NCBI GenBank assembly: GCA_963713445.1 | Contig: CAVQMB010000008.1 | Location: 124,001-188,000 of the forward strand | Direction of reading: 5' to 3' | From: CAVQMB01 sp963713445 | Lineage (GTDB): Bacteria; Pseudomonadota; Gammaproteobacteria; Competibacterales; Competibacteraceae | DNA length: 64,000 nt | Shown: positions 8,864 to 16,386 of the stretch, piece by piece | How the letters are laid out: each line of letters begins with the position of its first letter | Numbering within the stretch: position 1 is the stretch's first letter | Program-made: the position numbers and the translations under genes | The notes under the pieces: model-generated | Databases searched by the model: none | What the model was told of the DNA's origin: nothing | What the model saw: the letters and a program-made list of their open reading frames with translations, nothing else

Positions 8864-9543
8864 AACGCGAGCTGCTGCAGCAGTTGCTGGCCGACCAAAT
8901 GGCCAAGCGACCGGTGGCCGTGCTGACCCGGGTTACCGACGGCGATCAGACGCTGATCTATGATAATGAGCCTCACGAAATCGCCGGCATCAGTCCGGAC
9001 CTGCTGAAGGCTGCGCGGGCAGCCCTCGCCGCGGATCGCAGCCGCCTGCTTGACGAACAGATGTTCGTTCATGCGTACAATCCACCGCGACGGCTGCTGA
9101 TCGTCGGTGCCGTGCATATCGCGCAGGCTCTGGTGCCTATGGCACAGCTGCTCGGCTATGCCGTGACCATGGTCGATCCCCGCCGGGCGTGGGCCAGTGC
9201 GAGCCGGTTTCCGGGGCTGGAGTTGCGTCATGACTGGCCGGACGCTGCACTGGAGGCCTTGCAGCCGGACCGACGCACGGCTGTCGTTACCCTGAGTCAT
9301 GACCCCAAGCTGGATGACCCGGCATTGACCGTGGCGCTCCGCTCAACGGCGTTCTATATCGGTGCCCTGGGTAGCCGGCGTACCCACGCGGCTCGGGTGG
9401 CCCGGCTGAGCGAAACCGGTTTGAATACGGCTGAACTGGGGCATATCCATGCGCCGGTCGGGCTCGATCTGGGCGCGGTGTCGCCGGCCGAGATTGCTCT
9501 CGCCATACTGGCGGAAATCACCCGGGTGCTACACGGAGAATAA
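8860..9543 (+). CDS. XdhC-family protein, Rossmann domain half
   Basis: C-terminal XdhC-type protein of 227 residues, with a Rossmann segment LLIVGAVHIAQALVPMAQLLG and the conserved VDPRRAWA, SHDPKLDDPAL and YIGALGSRRTH motifs; it ends with SPAEIALAILAEI. It probably acts with the preceding short protein in molybdenum-cofactor handling. I took the ATG at 8860, which overlaps the previous stop by four bases. Longer in-frame readings upstream lack family similarity. Confidence 0.9.
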   Translation: MKRELLQQLLADQMAKRPVAVLTRVTDGDQTLIYDNEPHEIAGISPDLLKAARAALAADRSRLLDEQMFVHAYNPPRRLLIVGAVHIAQALVPMAQLLGYAVTMVDPRRAWASASRFPGLELRHDWPDAALEALQPDRRTAVVTLSHDPKLDDPALTVALRSTAFYIGALGSRRTHAARVARLSETGLNTAELGHIHAPVGLDLGAVSPAEIALAILAEITRVLHGE

Positions 9544-9544
9544 C

Positions 9545-11233
9545 GTGAAGTTCGGTGAACTGCGTGTCGCTCAGGCCACGGGCGCTGTTCTGGCGCACAG
9601 CACTAACGTGGCTGGGGTTCGGTTCAAAAAGGGGCGGGTTCTGTCGTCGGCGGACGTGCAGCGGCTCGAGATGGCTGGGGTTGAGCATGTCATCGCAGCC
9701 CGTCTTGAGCCGGACGACGTGGCCGAAGATGAAGCGGCACAGCGACTGGCTATCGCTTTGTCCGGCGCTGGTATTGAAGTGGCCGCGCCGTTCACAGGAC
9801 GCTGCAATCTCAAAGCGGTAGACGACGGCTTGCTGGTGATCGACCGGGCGCGCCTCGATGGGATCAATCTGGTGCACGAAGCGCTGACGGTGGCGACCCT
9901 GCCGGCGTTTGTGCCGGTTTCGCGCAACGAAATGCTGGCCACAGTCAAGGTTATTCCGTTCGCGGCACCGGCCGCTGCGCTGGAGCATTGCGAGGAACTG
10001 GCCCGACTGGTCCCGCAGGTTATCCGGGTCGTGCCATTCGTGCGCCGCCGTATTGGCCTGATACAGACCCTCTTACCGGGCACTAAAGATAGTGTACTGG
10101 AGAAGACCCGGCGGGTGCTCGACGAGCGCTTGGGACTTTTGGCCGCAACGGTGATGGACGAACGGCGCAGTGACCATGTCGTTGATGCACTGACGACGGT
10201 GTTGACAGAGCAGCTGAGCGTCGGGCCGGATCTTGTAATGATTGCGGGTGCATCGGCTATCGTTGATCGGCGTGACGTGATACCCGCGGCTCTGGAGGCA
10301 GTCGGCGGCCGGATCGAGCATTACGGCATGCCAGTCGATCCGGGCAACCTGCTGCTGCTGGGCTTTCACGGTGAAGTGCCGGTGCTGGGGTTGCCGGGTT
10401 GCGCCAAGTCGCCCAAGTACAACGGTCTTGATCCAGTGCTGGCCCGGCTGGTGGCCGGTATTGATGTGTCAGCCCGCGATATCATGCAGATGGGAGTTGG
10501 TGGATTGCTCAAAGACTATGCCGGACGGCCTCAGCCCCGTGGCGGCCGGCGCCGGGAGCAGCGGGCAGCCGCCAGTCGGCCACGGGTCGTTGCGGTGGTG
10601 TTGGCGGCCGGTGAGTCACGCCGCATGGGTCCGGAGAACAAGTTGCTGATGCCAATTGCTGGCCAGCCAATGATTACCCGCGTGGTGGATGTAGTGGCAG
10701 CAGCCCAGCTCGAGGAGGTGATCGTGGTTAGCGGCCATCAGCACCAGGCCGTCGAGGCAGCACTGACGGATCGTTCTGTGCGTCTAGTCCGGAATCCGGA
10801 CTACGCCGGAGGCCTGAGCACTTCCTTGCAGCGAGCTCTCGCAGCGTTACCGGAACACTACGATGCGGTGTTGATCTGCCTGGGGGATATGCCGGGTATC
10901 ACAGTCCAGCATATCGAGCGTCTGCTGGCGGCGTTCGATCCACTCGAGGGCCGATCGATCTGCGTGCCGACCTGCCAGGGTCAACGCGGCAACCCGGTGT
11001 TGTGGGGGCGCGGCCTCGTACCCGCCATGCGGCACCATCTCAAAGGAGACCGGGGCGCCCGGGCGCTGTTGGAGGAGTATGCGGAGCAGGTCTGTGAAGT
11101 GGAACTGGACGACCCGGCGATACTGCAGGATATTGACTCGCCGCAGGCATTTGCCGACTTCGGCGCAGCGTCTCAATCGCGGACAACAGGGGTGTCGTCC
11201 CGGCCCCCCCATTCTGCCCAGGAGCCATCGTAA
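9545..11233 (+). CDS. fused molybdopterin-binding (MoeA-like) and MobA/MocA-like nucleotidyltransferase
   Basis: A 562-residue two-domain protein starting at GTG 9545. Residues 1 to ~330 are a molybdopterin-binding domain related to MoeA/CinA, with a SRNEMLATVKV region, GTKDSVLEK and LVMIAGASAIVDRRDVIPA. From ~345 a nucleotidyltransferase begins with VVLAAGESRRMGPENKLL and continues with LICLGDMPGI, QRGNPVLW and a LKGDRGARALL motif, as in MocA, which makes molybdopterin cytosine dinucleotide. MCD is the cofactor form used by CO dehydrogenases, so the fusion fits the cluster. The 3' end overlaps the convergent sulfurtransferase gene by 61 bases. Confidence 0.88.
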   Translation: MKFGELRVAQATGAVLAHSTNVAGVRFKKGRVLSSADVQRLEMAGVEHVIAARLEPDDVAEDEAAQRLAIALSGAGIEVAAPFTGRCNLKAVDDGLLVIDRARLDGINLVHEALTVATLPAFVPVSRNEMLATVKVIPFAAPAAALEHCEELARLVPQVIRVVPFVRRRIGLIQTLLPGTKDSVLEKTRRVLDERLGLLAATVMDERRSDHVVDALTTVLTEQLSVGPDLVMIAGASAIVDRRDVIPAALEAVGGRIEHYGMPVDPGNLLLLGFHGEVPVLGLPGCAKSPKYNGLDPVLARLVAGIDVSARDIMQMGVGGLLKDYAGRPQPRGGRRREQRAAASRPRVVAVVLAAGESRRMGPENKLLMPIAGQPMITRVVDVVAAAQLEEVIVVSGHQHQAVEAALTDRSVRLVRNPDYAGGLSTSLQRALAALPEHYDAVLICLGDMPGITVQHIERLLAAFDPLEGRSICVPTCQGQRGNPVLWGRGLVPAMRHHLKGDRGARALLEEYAEQVCEVELDDPAILQDIDSPQAFADFGAASQSRTTGVSSRPPHSAQEPS

Positions 11234-12024
11234 ACAGCATGGTCAGTGTGACCGATCAGGTCCAGGCCAAGCAGCAATGCAGCCGCCGAAACGCCCGAGC
11301 CGCAGGTGGTGATCACGGGTAGCTGGAGATCGAGACCAGCTGCCTTGAACAGTTGGCGCAGCAGGGACGGGTTTTTGAAGGTGCCATCTGGGCTTAGCAG
11401 TTCGGTAAATGGTAGATTGAGGGCGCCTGGCATGTGTCCCGACCGGAGGCCTGCCCGGGGCTCGGCCGACTGACCCGTGAAACGTGCTGTGGACCGGGCA
11501 TCGATAACCTGGGTGCTGTTATCATCGAGCGCCTGGCGAACCTGGTTGAGGGAGCTCACCAGTCCGGGATTAAACTCGGCGTAGTAATGACCCTCGGGGC
11601 GACTGACCGGGGCGTGGCCAAGTTTGCCCCCGTGGGATTTCCATCGCGGCAGGCCGCCATCCAACACAGTGATCCGCTGATGGCCGAACAGTCGGAACAT
11701 CCACCAGGCCCGGCAGGCCCCCATCATCCGGCCTTCGTCATAGCAGACAATGCGATCGCTGTTGCTTACGCCAAGTGCTGCGACCATTTTGCCGAAGACG
11801 CTCGCTGATGGCAGCATATGAGGCAATGGATTGGCATGATCGCTGATTGCATCGATGTCAAAAAATACCGCGCCTGGCAAGTGCTCCAGTAGATATTCCT
11901 GATGCGCATCGCGGCCTTCTGTGGGCAGGAAAAAGCGCGCATCGAGCAACAGCGGGGAATTTTTCCGGAGCATCTCGTTCAGTTCGCCGACGGTGGTCAG
12001 AACGGATGTCGGTTCGGTAGCCAA
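11173..12024 (-). CDS. sseA: sulfurtransferase, 3-mercaptopyruvate type (two rhodanese domains)
   Basis: Predicted to move sulfur from 3-mercaptopyruvate or thiosulfate to an acceptor. The 283-residue protein has two rhodanese domains. The first (residues ~20-130) is inactive-looking; the second carries the catalytic loop CGSGVSAA with Cys near residue 241. The CGSG(V/S) loop favours the mercaptopyruvate group over thiosulfate rhodaneses. It is transcribed toward the molybdenum-cofactor gene and overlaps it tail to tail. A link to molybdenum cofactor sulfuration is possible but not shown. Confidence 0.87.
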   Translation of the reverse strand: MATEPTSVLTTVGELNEMLRKNSPLLLDARFFLPTEGRDAHQEYLLEHLPGAVFFDIDAISDHANPLPHMLPSASVFGKMVAALGVSNSDRIVCYDEGRMMGACRAWWMFRLFGHQRITVLDGGLPRWKSHGGKLGHAPVSRPEGHYYAEFNPGLVSSLNQVRQALDDNSTQVIDARSTARFTGQSAEPRAGLRSGHMPGALNLPFTELLSPDGTFKNPSLLRQLFKAAGLDLQLPVITTCGSGVSAAALLLGLDLIGHTDHAVYDGSWAEWGGRDDTPVVRD

Positions 12025-12116
12025 GGCCAGTCTCCGTCGCTACGATAGAATATTGTCTAACGGTTTATTCTAGCGCTGGAGCGCGCCTGTTGCGAAACTT
12101 CGGAGACCCCAAGCCT

Positions 12117-12725
12117 ATGCAAATTGTTTGTCTCGATCTGGAGGGGGTGCTGATTCCCGAAATCTGGGTTGGCGTCGCCCGACAGACCGGTATCGATGAA
12201 CTGGGCCTCACCACACGTGATATTCCAGACTACGATGAACTCATGCAGCGCCGTCTCGCGCTGCTGGAACGCCATGAACTCGGGATCGACGATATCCAGG
12301 CCGTGATCGGCGAGCTTGAGCCACTGCCGGGGGCGGTGTTGTTTCTGGATCAGCTGCGCGAGCGCTACCAAGTCATCATCCTGTCGGATACATTTTACGA
12401 GTTTGCCCGACCGTTGCTGCCTCAGTTACATTGGCCGACATTGTTCTGTCATCGGCTTGAGGTTAGCGAAACGGGGCGCATTACCGGCTACCGCCTGCGG
12501 CAGCGTGATCCTAAGCGGCAGGCTGTAAAAGCCCTGCAGAGCCTCAATTTCAGTGTGGCTGCGGCCGGTGACTCGTACAATGATGTTAGTATGCTGGCTC
12601 AAGCCGAGGCTGGTGTGTTATTCCGTCCGCCAGCTCGGGTTTGCGAGGAGTTTCCGCATTTTCCGGTGGCTCGGACATACCCTGAACTGCTCATGGAACT
12701 GGAGACGGCGTTGCGGCATGGCTAG
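12117..12725 (+). CDS. thrH: phosphoserine phosphatase / homoserine phosphotransferase
   Basis: HAD-superfamily enzyme like ThrH of Pseudomonas, which dephosphorylates phosphoserine and can transfer the phosphate to homoserine. The 202-residue protein begins MQIVCLDLEGVLIPEIW, where the DxE nucleophile motif replaces the more common DxD. ILSDTFYEF, DPKRQAV and AAGDSYNDVSML follow in the expected HAD order. I used ATG 12117; an upstream TTG at 12090 adds nine non-conserved residues. It is divergent from sseA across about 90 bases. Confidence 0.92.
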   Translation: MQIVCLDLEGVLIPEIWVGVARQTGIDELGLTTRDIPDYDELMQRRLALLERHELGIDDIQAVIGELEPLPGAVLFLDQLRERYQVIILSDTFYEFARPLLPQLHWPTLFCHRLEVSETGRITGYRLRQRDPKRQAVKALQSLNFSVAAAGDSYNDVSMLAQAEAGVLFRPPARVCEEFPHFPVARTYPELLMELETALRHG

Positions 12726-12823
12726 CCGTGGGCGCCATTTTCCAGGAAGATCGATTGTCAGTATACTGATGAGCTGTTATGCCGGTTTATCCAAAAAGCT
12801 AACAAATCAACTGAGGTGCCAAG

Positions 12824-13843
12824 GTGAATCGACAAGACAAGGCATTCATGACCGTGTTTACGGCGGTCATCGGTATGCTGGCGGGGGTGGGGCTGGTCAT
12901 CTTAGTCATTGCCCGTATCGTTTCGGGCACTGCAGACCGGGGGTACGACCGCAGCGAGCAGATAACGGCGGCTACTGCTGAACGGCTCAAGCCGGTCGGC
13001 CAGGTGGTCGTGGCCGGCTCGAAGGAAGCCAAAGCCGAACAGGCCCAGAGTTCCCAAAAGACGGCCGCCACCGGTGACGGTGGCAGTATGACCGGCGAGC
13101 AAGTGTATAAGAAGGTGTGTTCGGCTTGTCATGCTGTTGGCGCTCTCGGCTCGCCCAAGTTTGGTGACAAGGCTGCCTGGGAGCCGCGTTACAAACAAGG
13201 TCTGAACACGTTACTTGACCATGCACTGCATGGATACAAGAAAATGCCGGCCAAGGGTGGGCACCCGAGCCTGACGAAGCAGAATGTGCACGATGCCATT
13301 GTTTACATGCTGAGTCATTCGGGAATCAAAGTGCCTCAGTCCACTGAGGGAGGGCAGGCGTCCGCGTCGGCAAGCGGTTCGGCGGCGTCAAGCAAGCAAG
13401 CCTCCAGTGGGGGGCAGACATCACAGAGTGGATCGGGGGCGGCCCAGAACGCGTCGTCTCAGCAGGCGGGGAGCGGCAGCACGACGTCAGCGGCATCCGC
13501 CGGTCAGACGAACGCCCAAAGCGGTGCTACAAAACCCACTGGAAACGGTACGGCGACCGCTGGTGGTTCTGCTGGCTTCAATATTCCCGCGAACATAGAT
13601 CTGGCAAAAGGCAAGACGACATACCAGCATGTTTGTATTGCCTGCCACGGAACGGGGGTCGCAGGAGCACCTAAGTTCGGGGATAAGACAGCGTGGGATC
13701 CGCGAATCGCAAAGGGTTGGGACACACTGGCGCAGCACGCGTTGCACGGCTTTAAAGGCATGCCACCAAAAGGCGGTCGTCCTGATCTGCCAGATCAGCA
13801 GATCCTGGATGCAATGGCGTACATGACCAGTCATTCGAAGTAG
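12824..13843 (+). CDS. dihaem cytochrome c, c5-like, membrane-anchored
   Basis: Electron carrier facing the periplasm. The 339-residue protein starts at GTG 12824 (GAGG eight bases upstream). It has one N-terminal membrane segment (residues ~8-32) and two cytochrome c5-type domains with haem sites VCSACH (about residue 103) and VCIACH (about 269). Each domain ends with a KMPAKGG or GMPPKGG motif carrying the likely axial Met. A linker of ~85 residues rich in Ser, Gly, Ala and Gln separates them. An intrinsic terminator follows. Confidence 0.92.
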   Translation: MNRQDKAFMTVFTAVIGMLAGVGLVILVIARIVSGTADRGYDRSEQITAATAERLKPVGQVVVAGSKEAKAEQAQSSQKTAATGDGGSMTGEQVYKKVCSACHAVGALGSPKFGDKAAWEPRYKQGLNTLLDHALHGYKKMPAKGGHPSLTKQNVHDAIVYMLSHSGIKVPQSTEGGQASASASGSAASSKQASSGGQTSQSGSGAAQNASSQQAGSGSTTSAASAGQTNAQSGATKPTGNGTATAGGSAGFNIPANIDLAKGKTTYQHVCIACHGTGVAGAPKFGDKTAWDPRIAKGWDTLAQHALHGFKGMPPKGGRPDLPDQQILDAMAYMTSHSK

Positions 13844-13867
13844 TCCTGCACAGGGTTGCTATGGATG

Positions 13868-13899
13868 GAAGCCCGGTTCCGCAGCCGGGCCTTTTATTT
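13868..13899 (+). terminator. rho-independent terminator after the dihaem cytochrome
   Basis: GCCCGG at 13871-13876 pairs with CCGGGC at 13885-13890 around an 8-base loop and is followed by CTTTTATTT. It lies 25 bases beyond the cytochrome stop codon. Confidence 0.85.
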
Positions 13900-13909
13900 A
13901 CGTGCTTAA

Positions 13910-13921
13910 TATATCATCATC
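13910..13921 (-). repeat. Ter-like repeat 1 (TATATCATCATC on + strand)
   Basis: First of six identical 12-base words in this region, reading TATATCATCATC on the + strand, followed by AT. It lies just past the cytochrome terminator in noncoding DNA. By analogy with E. coli Ter (core ATGTTGTAACTAA compared with ATGATGATATAA on the other strand), this orientation would stop a fork moving toward lower coordinates. Site function is inferred. Confidence 0.6.
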
Positions 13922-13933
13922 ATAACATCAAAA

Positions 13934-13961
13934 AATTAGCAGCCCTGTACGACCGCTAATT
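13934..13961. repeat. inverted repeat between Ter-like sites 1 and 2
   Basis: AATTAGC at 13934-13940 and GCTAATT at 13955-13961 form seven-base arms around a 14-base loop. There is no U-run, so it is not an obvious terminator. Function unknown. Confidence 0.4.
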
Positions 13962-14027
13962 AGGAAACAATTATAGGTACCCACTGGGGGGGGCAGCCTA
14001 AATGGCCCGAACTGGCATACACCGGTA

Positions 14028-14047
14028 TTATATCATCATCATTATAA
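14028..14047 (-). repeat. Ter-like repeat 2, long form
   Basis: The 20-base sequence TTATATCATCATCATTATAA contains the 12-base core at 14029-14040. The same 20 bases occur in exact inverted form at 21281-21300, immediately upstream of the tus-like gene. The repeat covers the stop codon of the DUF815 ATPase gene. The orientation matches sites 1 and 3. Confidence 0.65.
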
Positions 14048-14905
14048 GCCACACTGCCCAACCCAATCACGCGCGAACTGCCACGCAACGCGGCCGCTAC
14101 GGGAACCTCGTGTCAGGGCCCACTGCAGTGCCGCCCGGTGCATATCGGGATTGAGTTCGCCGACCTGACCGAGTTCACGCAGCCAATGACTGACAATGGC
14201 AAGATAATCGTCCTGACTGAATGGATGGAAGGAAAGCCACAGACCGAAGCGCTCCGAAAGGGAGACTTTTTCTTCCACTGCTTCGCCGTGGTGTAGTTCC
14301 CCCTCGACGATGCGTGAATCCTGGTTTTCCGACATGTATTCCGGTAAGAGATGGCGCCGATTCGACGTTGCATAGAGTAGTACGTTGTCCGGAGTAGCGC
14401 TTACCGAACCATCCAGAATTGCTTTTAGCGCCTTATAACTCGCGTCATCGGCTTCGAACGACAAGTCATCACAATACAGTAGAAAGTATTCAGGGCGGTC
14501 GGCAACTTTATCGACGATATCCATCATGTGTACAAGATCATTCTTATCGACCTCGATCAATCGCAGACCGTTAGCGCTGTGCTCATTCAGAAGCGCCTTG
14601 ATAAGCGATGACTTGCCGGTACCTCGCGGCCCCCAGAGCAGCACATTGTTAGCGGGTAAACCAGCCAGAAATTGGCGCGTATTGCGGTCAATCACAAGTT
14701 TCTGACGATCTATGCGCTGGAGGTCCGACAGACGAAGCCGGTGCGGGTGCCGGATTGGGTGTAGATAACCGCGTTGCAAATGGTGACGCCAGCGGAACGC
14801 CTGGTGCGCACTCAAATCAGCGACCTCCGGTGCTTCCGGGAGGATGGCCTCGATGCGATCGAGGACCTGTTCGGCGCGCCGAAGCAGGGTAGTAATATCG
14901 GGCAT
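14042..14905 (-). CDS. DUF815-family AAA+ ATP-binding protein
   Basis: Cytoplasmic P-loop ATPase of the DUF815 family; no precise role is known to me. The 287-residue protein starts at ATG 14905 after AGAGGA. It shows Walker A GPRGTGKSS (about residue 99), Walker B LLYCDDLSF, a sensor-like LYATSNRRHLLPEYM and SRSGRVAWQFARDW near the C terminus. A longer frame to 14965 lacks a comparable ribosome site. It is transcribed leftward and its stop codon lies within a Ter-like repeat. Confidence 0.85.
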   Translation of the reverse strand: MPDITTLLRRAEQVLDRIEAILPEAPEVADLSAHQAFRWRHHLQRGYLHPIRHPHRLRLSDLQRIDRQKLVIDRNTRQFLAGLPANNVLLWGPRGTGKSSLIKALLNEHSANGLRLIEVDKNDLVHMMDIVDKVADRPEYFLLYCDDLSFEADDASYKALKAILDGSVSATPDNVLLYATSNRRHLLPEYMSENQDSRIVEGELHHGEAVEEKVSLSERFGLWLSFHPFSQDDYLAIVSHWLRELGQVGELNPDMHRAALQWALTRGSRSGRVAWQFARDWVGQCGL

Positions 14906-15094
14906 AAATCCTCTGGTCAAAGGTCTGCGGAAGGTTGGGGATTGTAGCTTGTCCGCAAGCCGCACAATAGTCGGCTAATGGGTTAAGGTATATCAACCCA
15001 CTGTAGTTTATGGCGCTGTCCCTGGAACCGGTACCTCACGATGGAAAGTCCATCGGCGGAATCTTTTCCGGTGGAATATCGTCATGAAGGGGTA

Positions 15095-16164
15095 CCTGAT
15101 TAGCCCCGAAGCTCAGCGGCCAGTCTCATGTTTTGAGACAGCACGATGGGACAATGAGGCCACGTTCACCGAGGATCGCGAGCATGGCTATCAACCCCGT
15201 CCAGTTTCAACCCGGCCTGTCGATGGCGGGTTTCATTGAACGCTATGGCACCGAAGCCAAATGTTACCGCGCCCTGTACAAGACGCGCTGGCCGCACGGC
15301 TTTCGTTGCCCGAGGTGTGGCCAGCGGCCGCGCTCGCGGTTTCGGCGTGGCGGGCGGGTGTATTACCAATGCCGCTCGTGCCGACACCAGAGCACGCTGA
15401 TCAGTGGCACCTTGATGGCCGGCACCAAGCTGCCGTTGACGACCTGGTATCTGGCGCTGTATCTGTTGACCACGACCAAGACCAACCTCTCGGCGCTGGA
15501 GTTGATGCGCCACCTCGGGATTAACTACAAGGCCGCCTGGCGGATCAAGCACAAGGTGATGCAGGCGATGCAGGAACGGGAACGCACACGTCGTCTCGAA
15601 GGCTTTATACAGATCGATGACGCCTACCTCGGTGGCGAGCGCAACGGCGGCAAGCGCGGCCGGGGCTCGGAGAACAAGCAACCGTTCGTGGTGGCGGTGG
15701 AGACCGACGCTGACCTGCAACACCCCCGCTTCGCGGTGATCGAGCCGGTTCGCGCGTTCGACAACGCCTCGCTCAACGATTGGGTACAACGGCGTCTGGC
15801 GGCTCCGGCGGAGGTCTACTCCGACGGACTGGCCTGCTTTGGCCGCGTCGTCGAGGCGGGTCATGCCCATACGGTGCTCAAAACCGGCGGCGGGCGCGCG
15901 GCGACCGAGGTGAGCGGTGCGCGCTGGGTCAATATCGTACTGGGTAACCTCAAGCGCGCGATCAGCGGACGTTACCACGCCTTCAAACAGGCCAAGTACG
16001 CGCGGCGCTATCTGGCCGAGGCGGCTTATCGATTCAACCGCCGATTTCGCTTGGCCGCGATGCTGCCGCGACTGGCACGGGCGATAATGCTGTGTGCGCC
16101 TTGCCCGGAGCGGCGATTGCGCTTGGCAAGCAACTTTTAGGGCTGAGGATGAGGGCTAATCAGG
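15095..16164 (+). mobile_element. IS1595-family insertion sequence, complete
   Basis: A 1,070-base element. Terminal inverted repeats begin CCTGATTAGCCCC on the left (15095) and CCTGATTAGCCCT on the complement of the right end (16164). It is flanked by a perfect 8-base target duplication AAGGGGTA at 15087-15094 and 16165-16172, the length expected for this family. It carries one intact transposase gene and sits in the acyl-CoA synthetase pseudogene. Confidence 0.93.
15184..16140 (+). CDS. IS1595-family transposase
   Basis: Transposase of the ISXO2/IS1595 type, 318 residues from ATG 15184 (an in-frame ATG at 15133 would add 17 unconserved residues). It has an N-terminal zinc ribbon (CPRCG and CRSC), then a DDE-like core with IDDAYLGGERNGGKRGRGSE (first Asp), VYSDGLACF (second Asp) and the NIVLGNLKRAISGRYH block that replaces the third acidic residue in part of this family. 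The frame is complete, so the element may still be active. Confidence 0.93.
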   Translation: MAINPVQFQPGLSMAGFIERYGTEAKCYRALYKTRWPHGFRCPRCGQRPRSRFRRGGRVYYQCRSCRHQSTLISGTLMAGTKLPLTTWYLALYLLTTTKTNLSALELMRHLGINYKAAWRIKHKVMQAMQERERTRRLEGFIQIDDAYLGGERNGGKRGRGSENKQPFVVAVETDADLQHPRFAVIEPVRAFDNASLNDWVQRRLAAPAEVYSDGLACFGRVVEAGHAHTVLKTGGGRAATEVSGARWVNIVLGNLKRAISGRYHAFKQAKYARRYLAEAAYRFNRRFRLAAMLPRLARAIMLCAPCPERRLRLASNF

Positions 16165-16285
16165 AAGGGGTATCTGAAAAATGTCACCGCCAGCGATCTG
16201 GCATTTGCAGGCGGATGGTTCCACAGCGGCGACCTCATCATCTCGGGTGGGGAAAACATCTCCACAATTCAGATAGAAGACCTCT

Positions 16286-16297
16286 TATATCATCATC
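16286..16297 (-). repeat. Ter-like repeat 3
   Basis: TATATCATCATC again in the left-group orientation, preceded by T. It lies within the acyl-CoA synthetase remnant, where it replaces codons that in relatives usually encode LYRHP. It is the innermost left copy, about 5 kb from the innermost right copy. Confidence 0.5.
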
Positions 16298-16386
16298 AGA
16301 TAGTGTTAAAAGCTACAGTATTAGCCCAACCCAATGAAAAATCGGCTGAAACACCTTCTGCGTTCACCATCCCACCAGCAAGTTAC

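Noticed and set aside
13320..13600. Repetitive-looking DNA suggesting a CRISPR-like or satellite array
   Set aside because: It is the Ser/Gly/Ala/Gln linker of the dihaem cytochrome; no regular repeat-spacer pattern.
15166..15978. 270-codon - strand ORF in the IS1595 element
   Set aside because: It is the complement of the transposase coding sequence and has no protein features.
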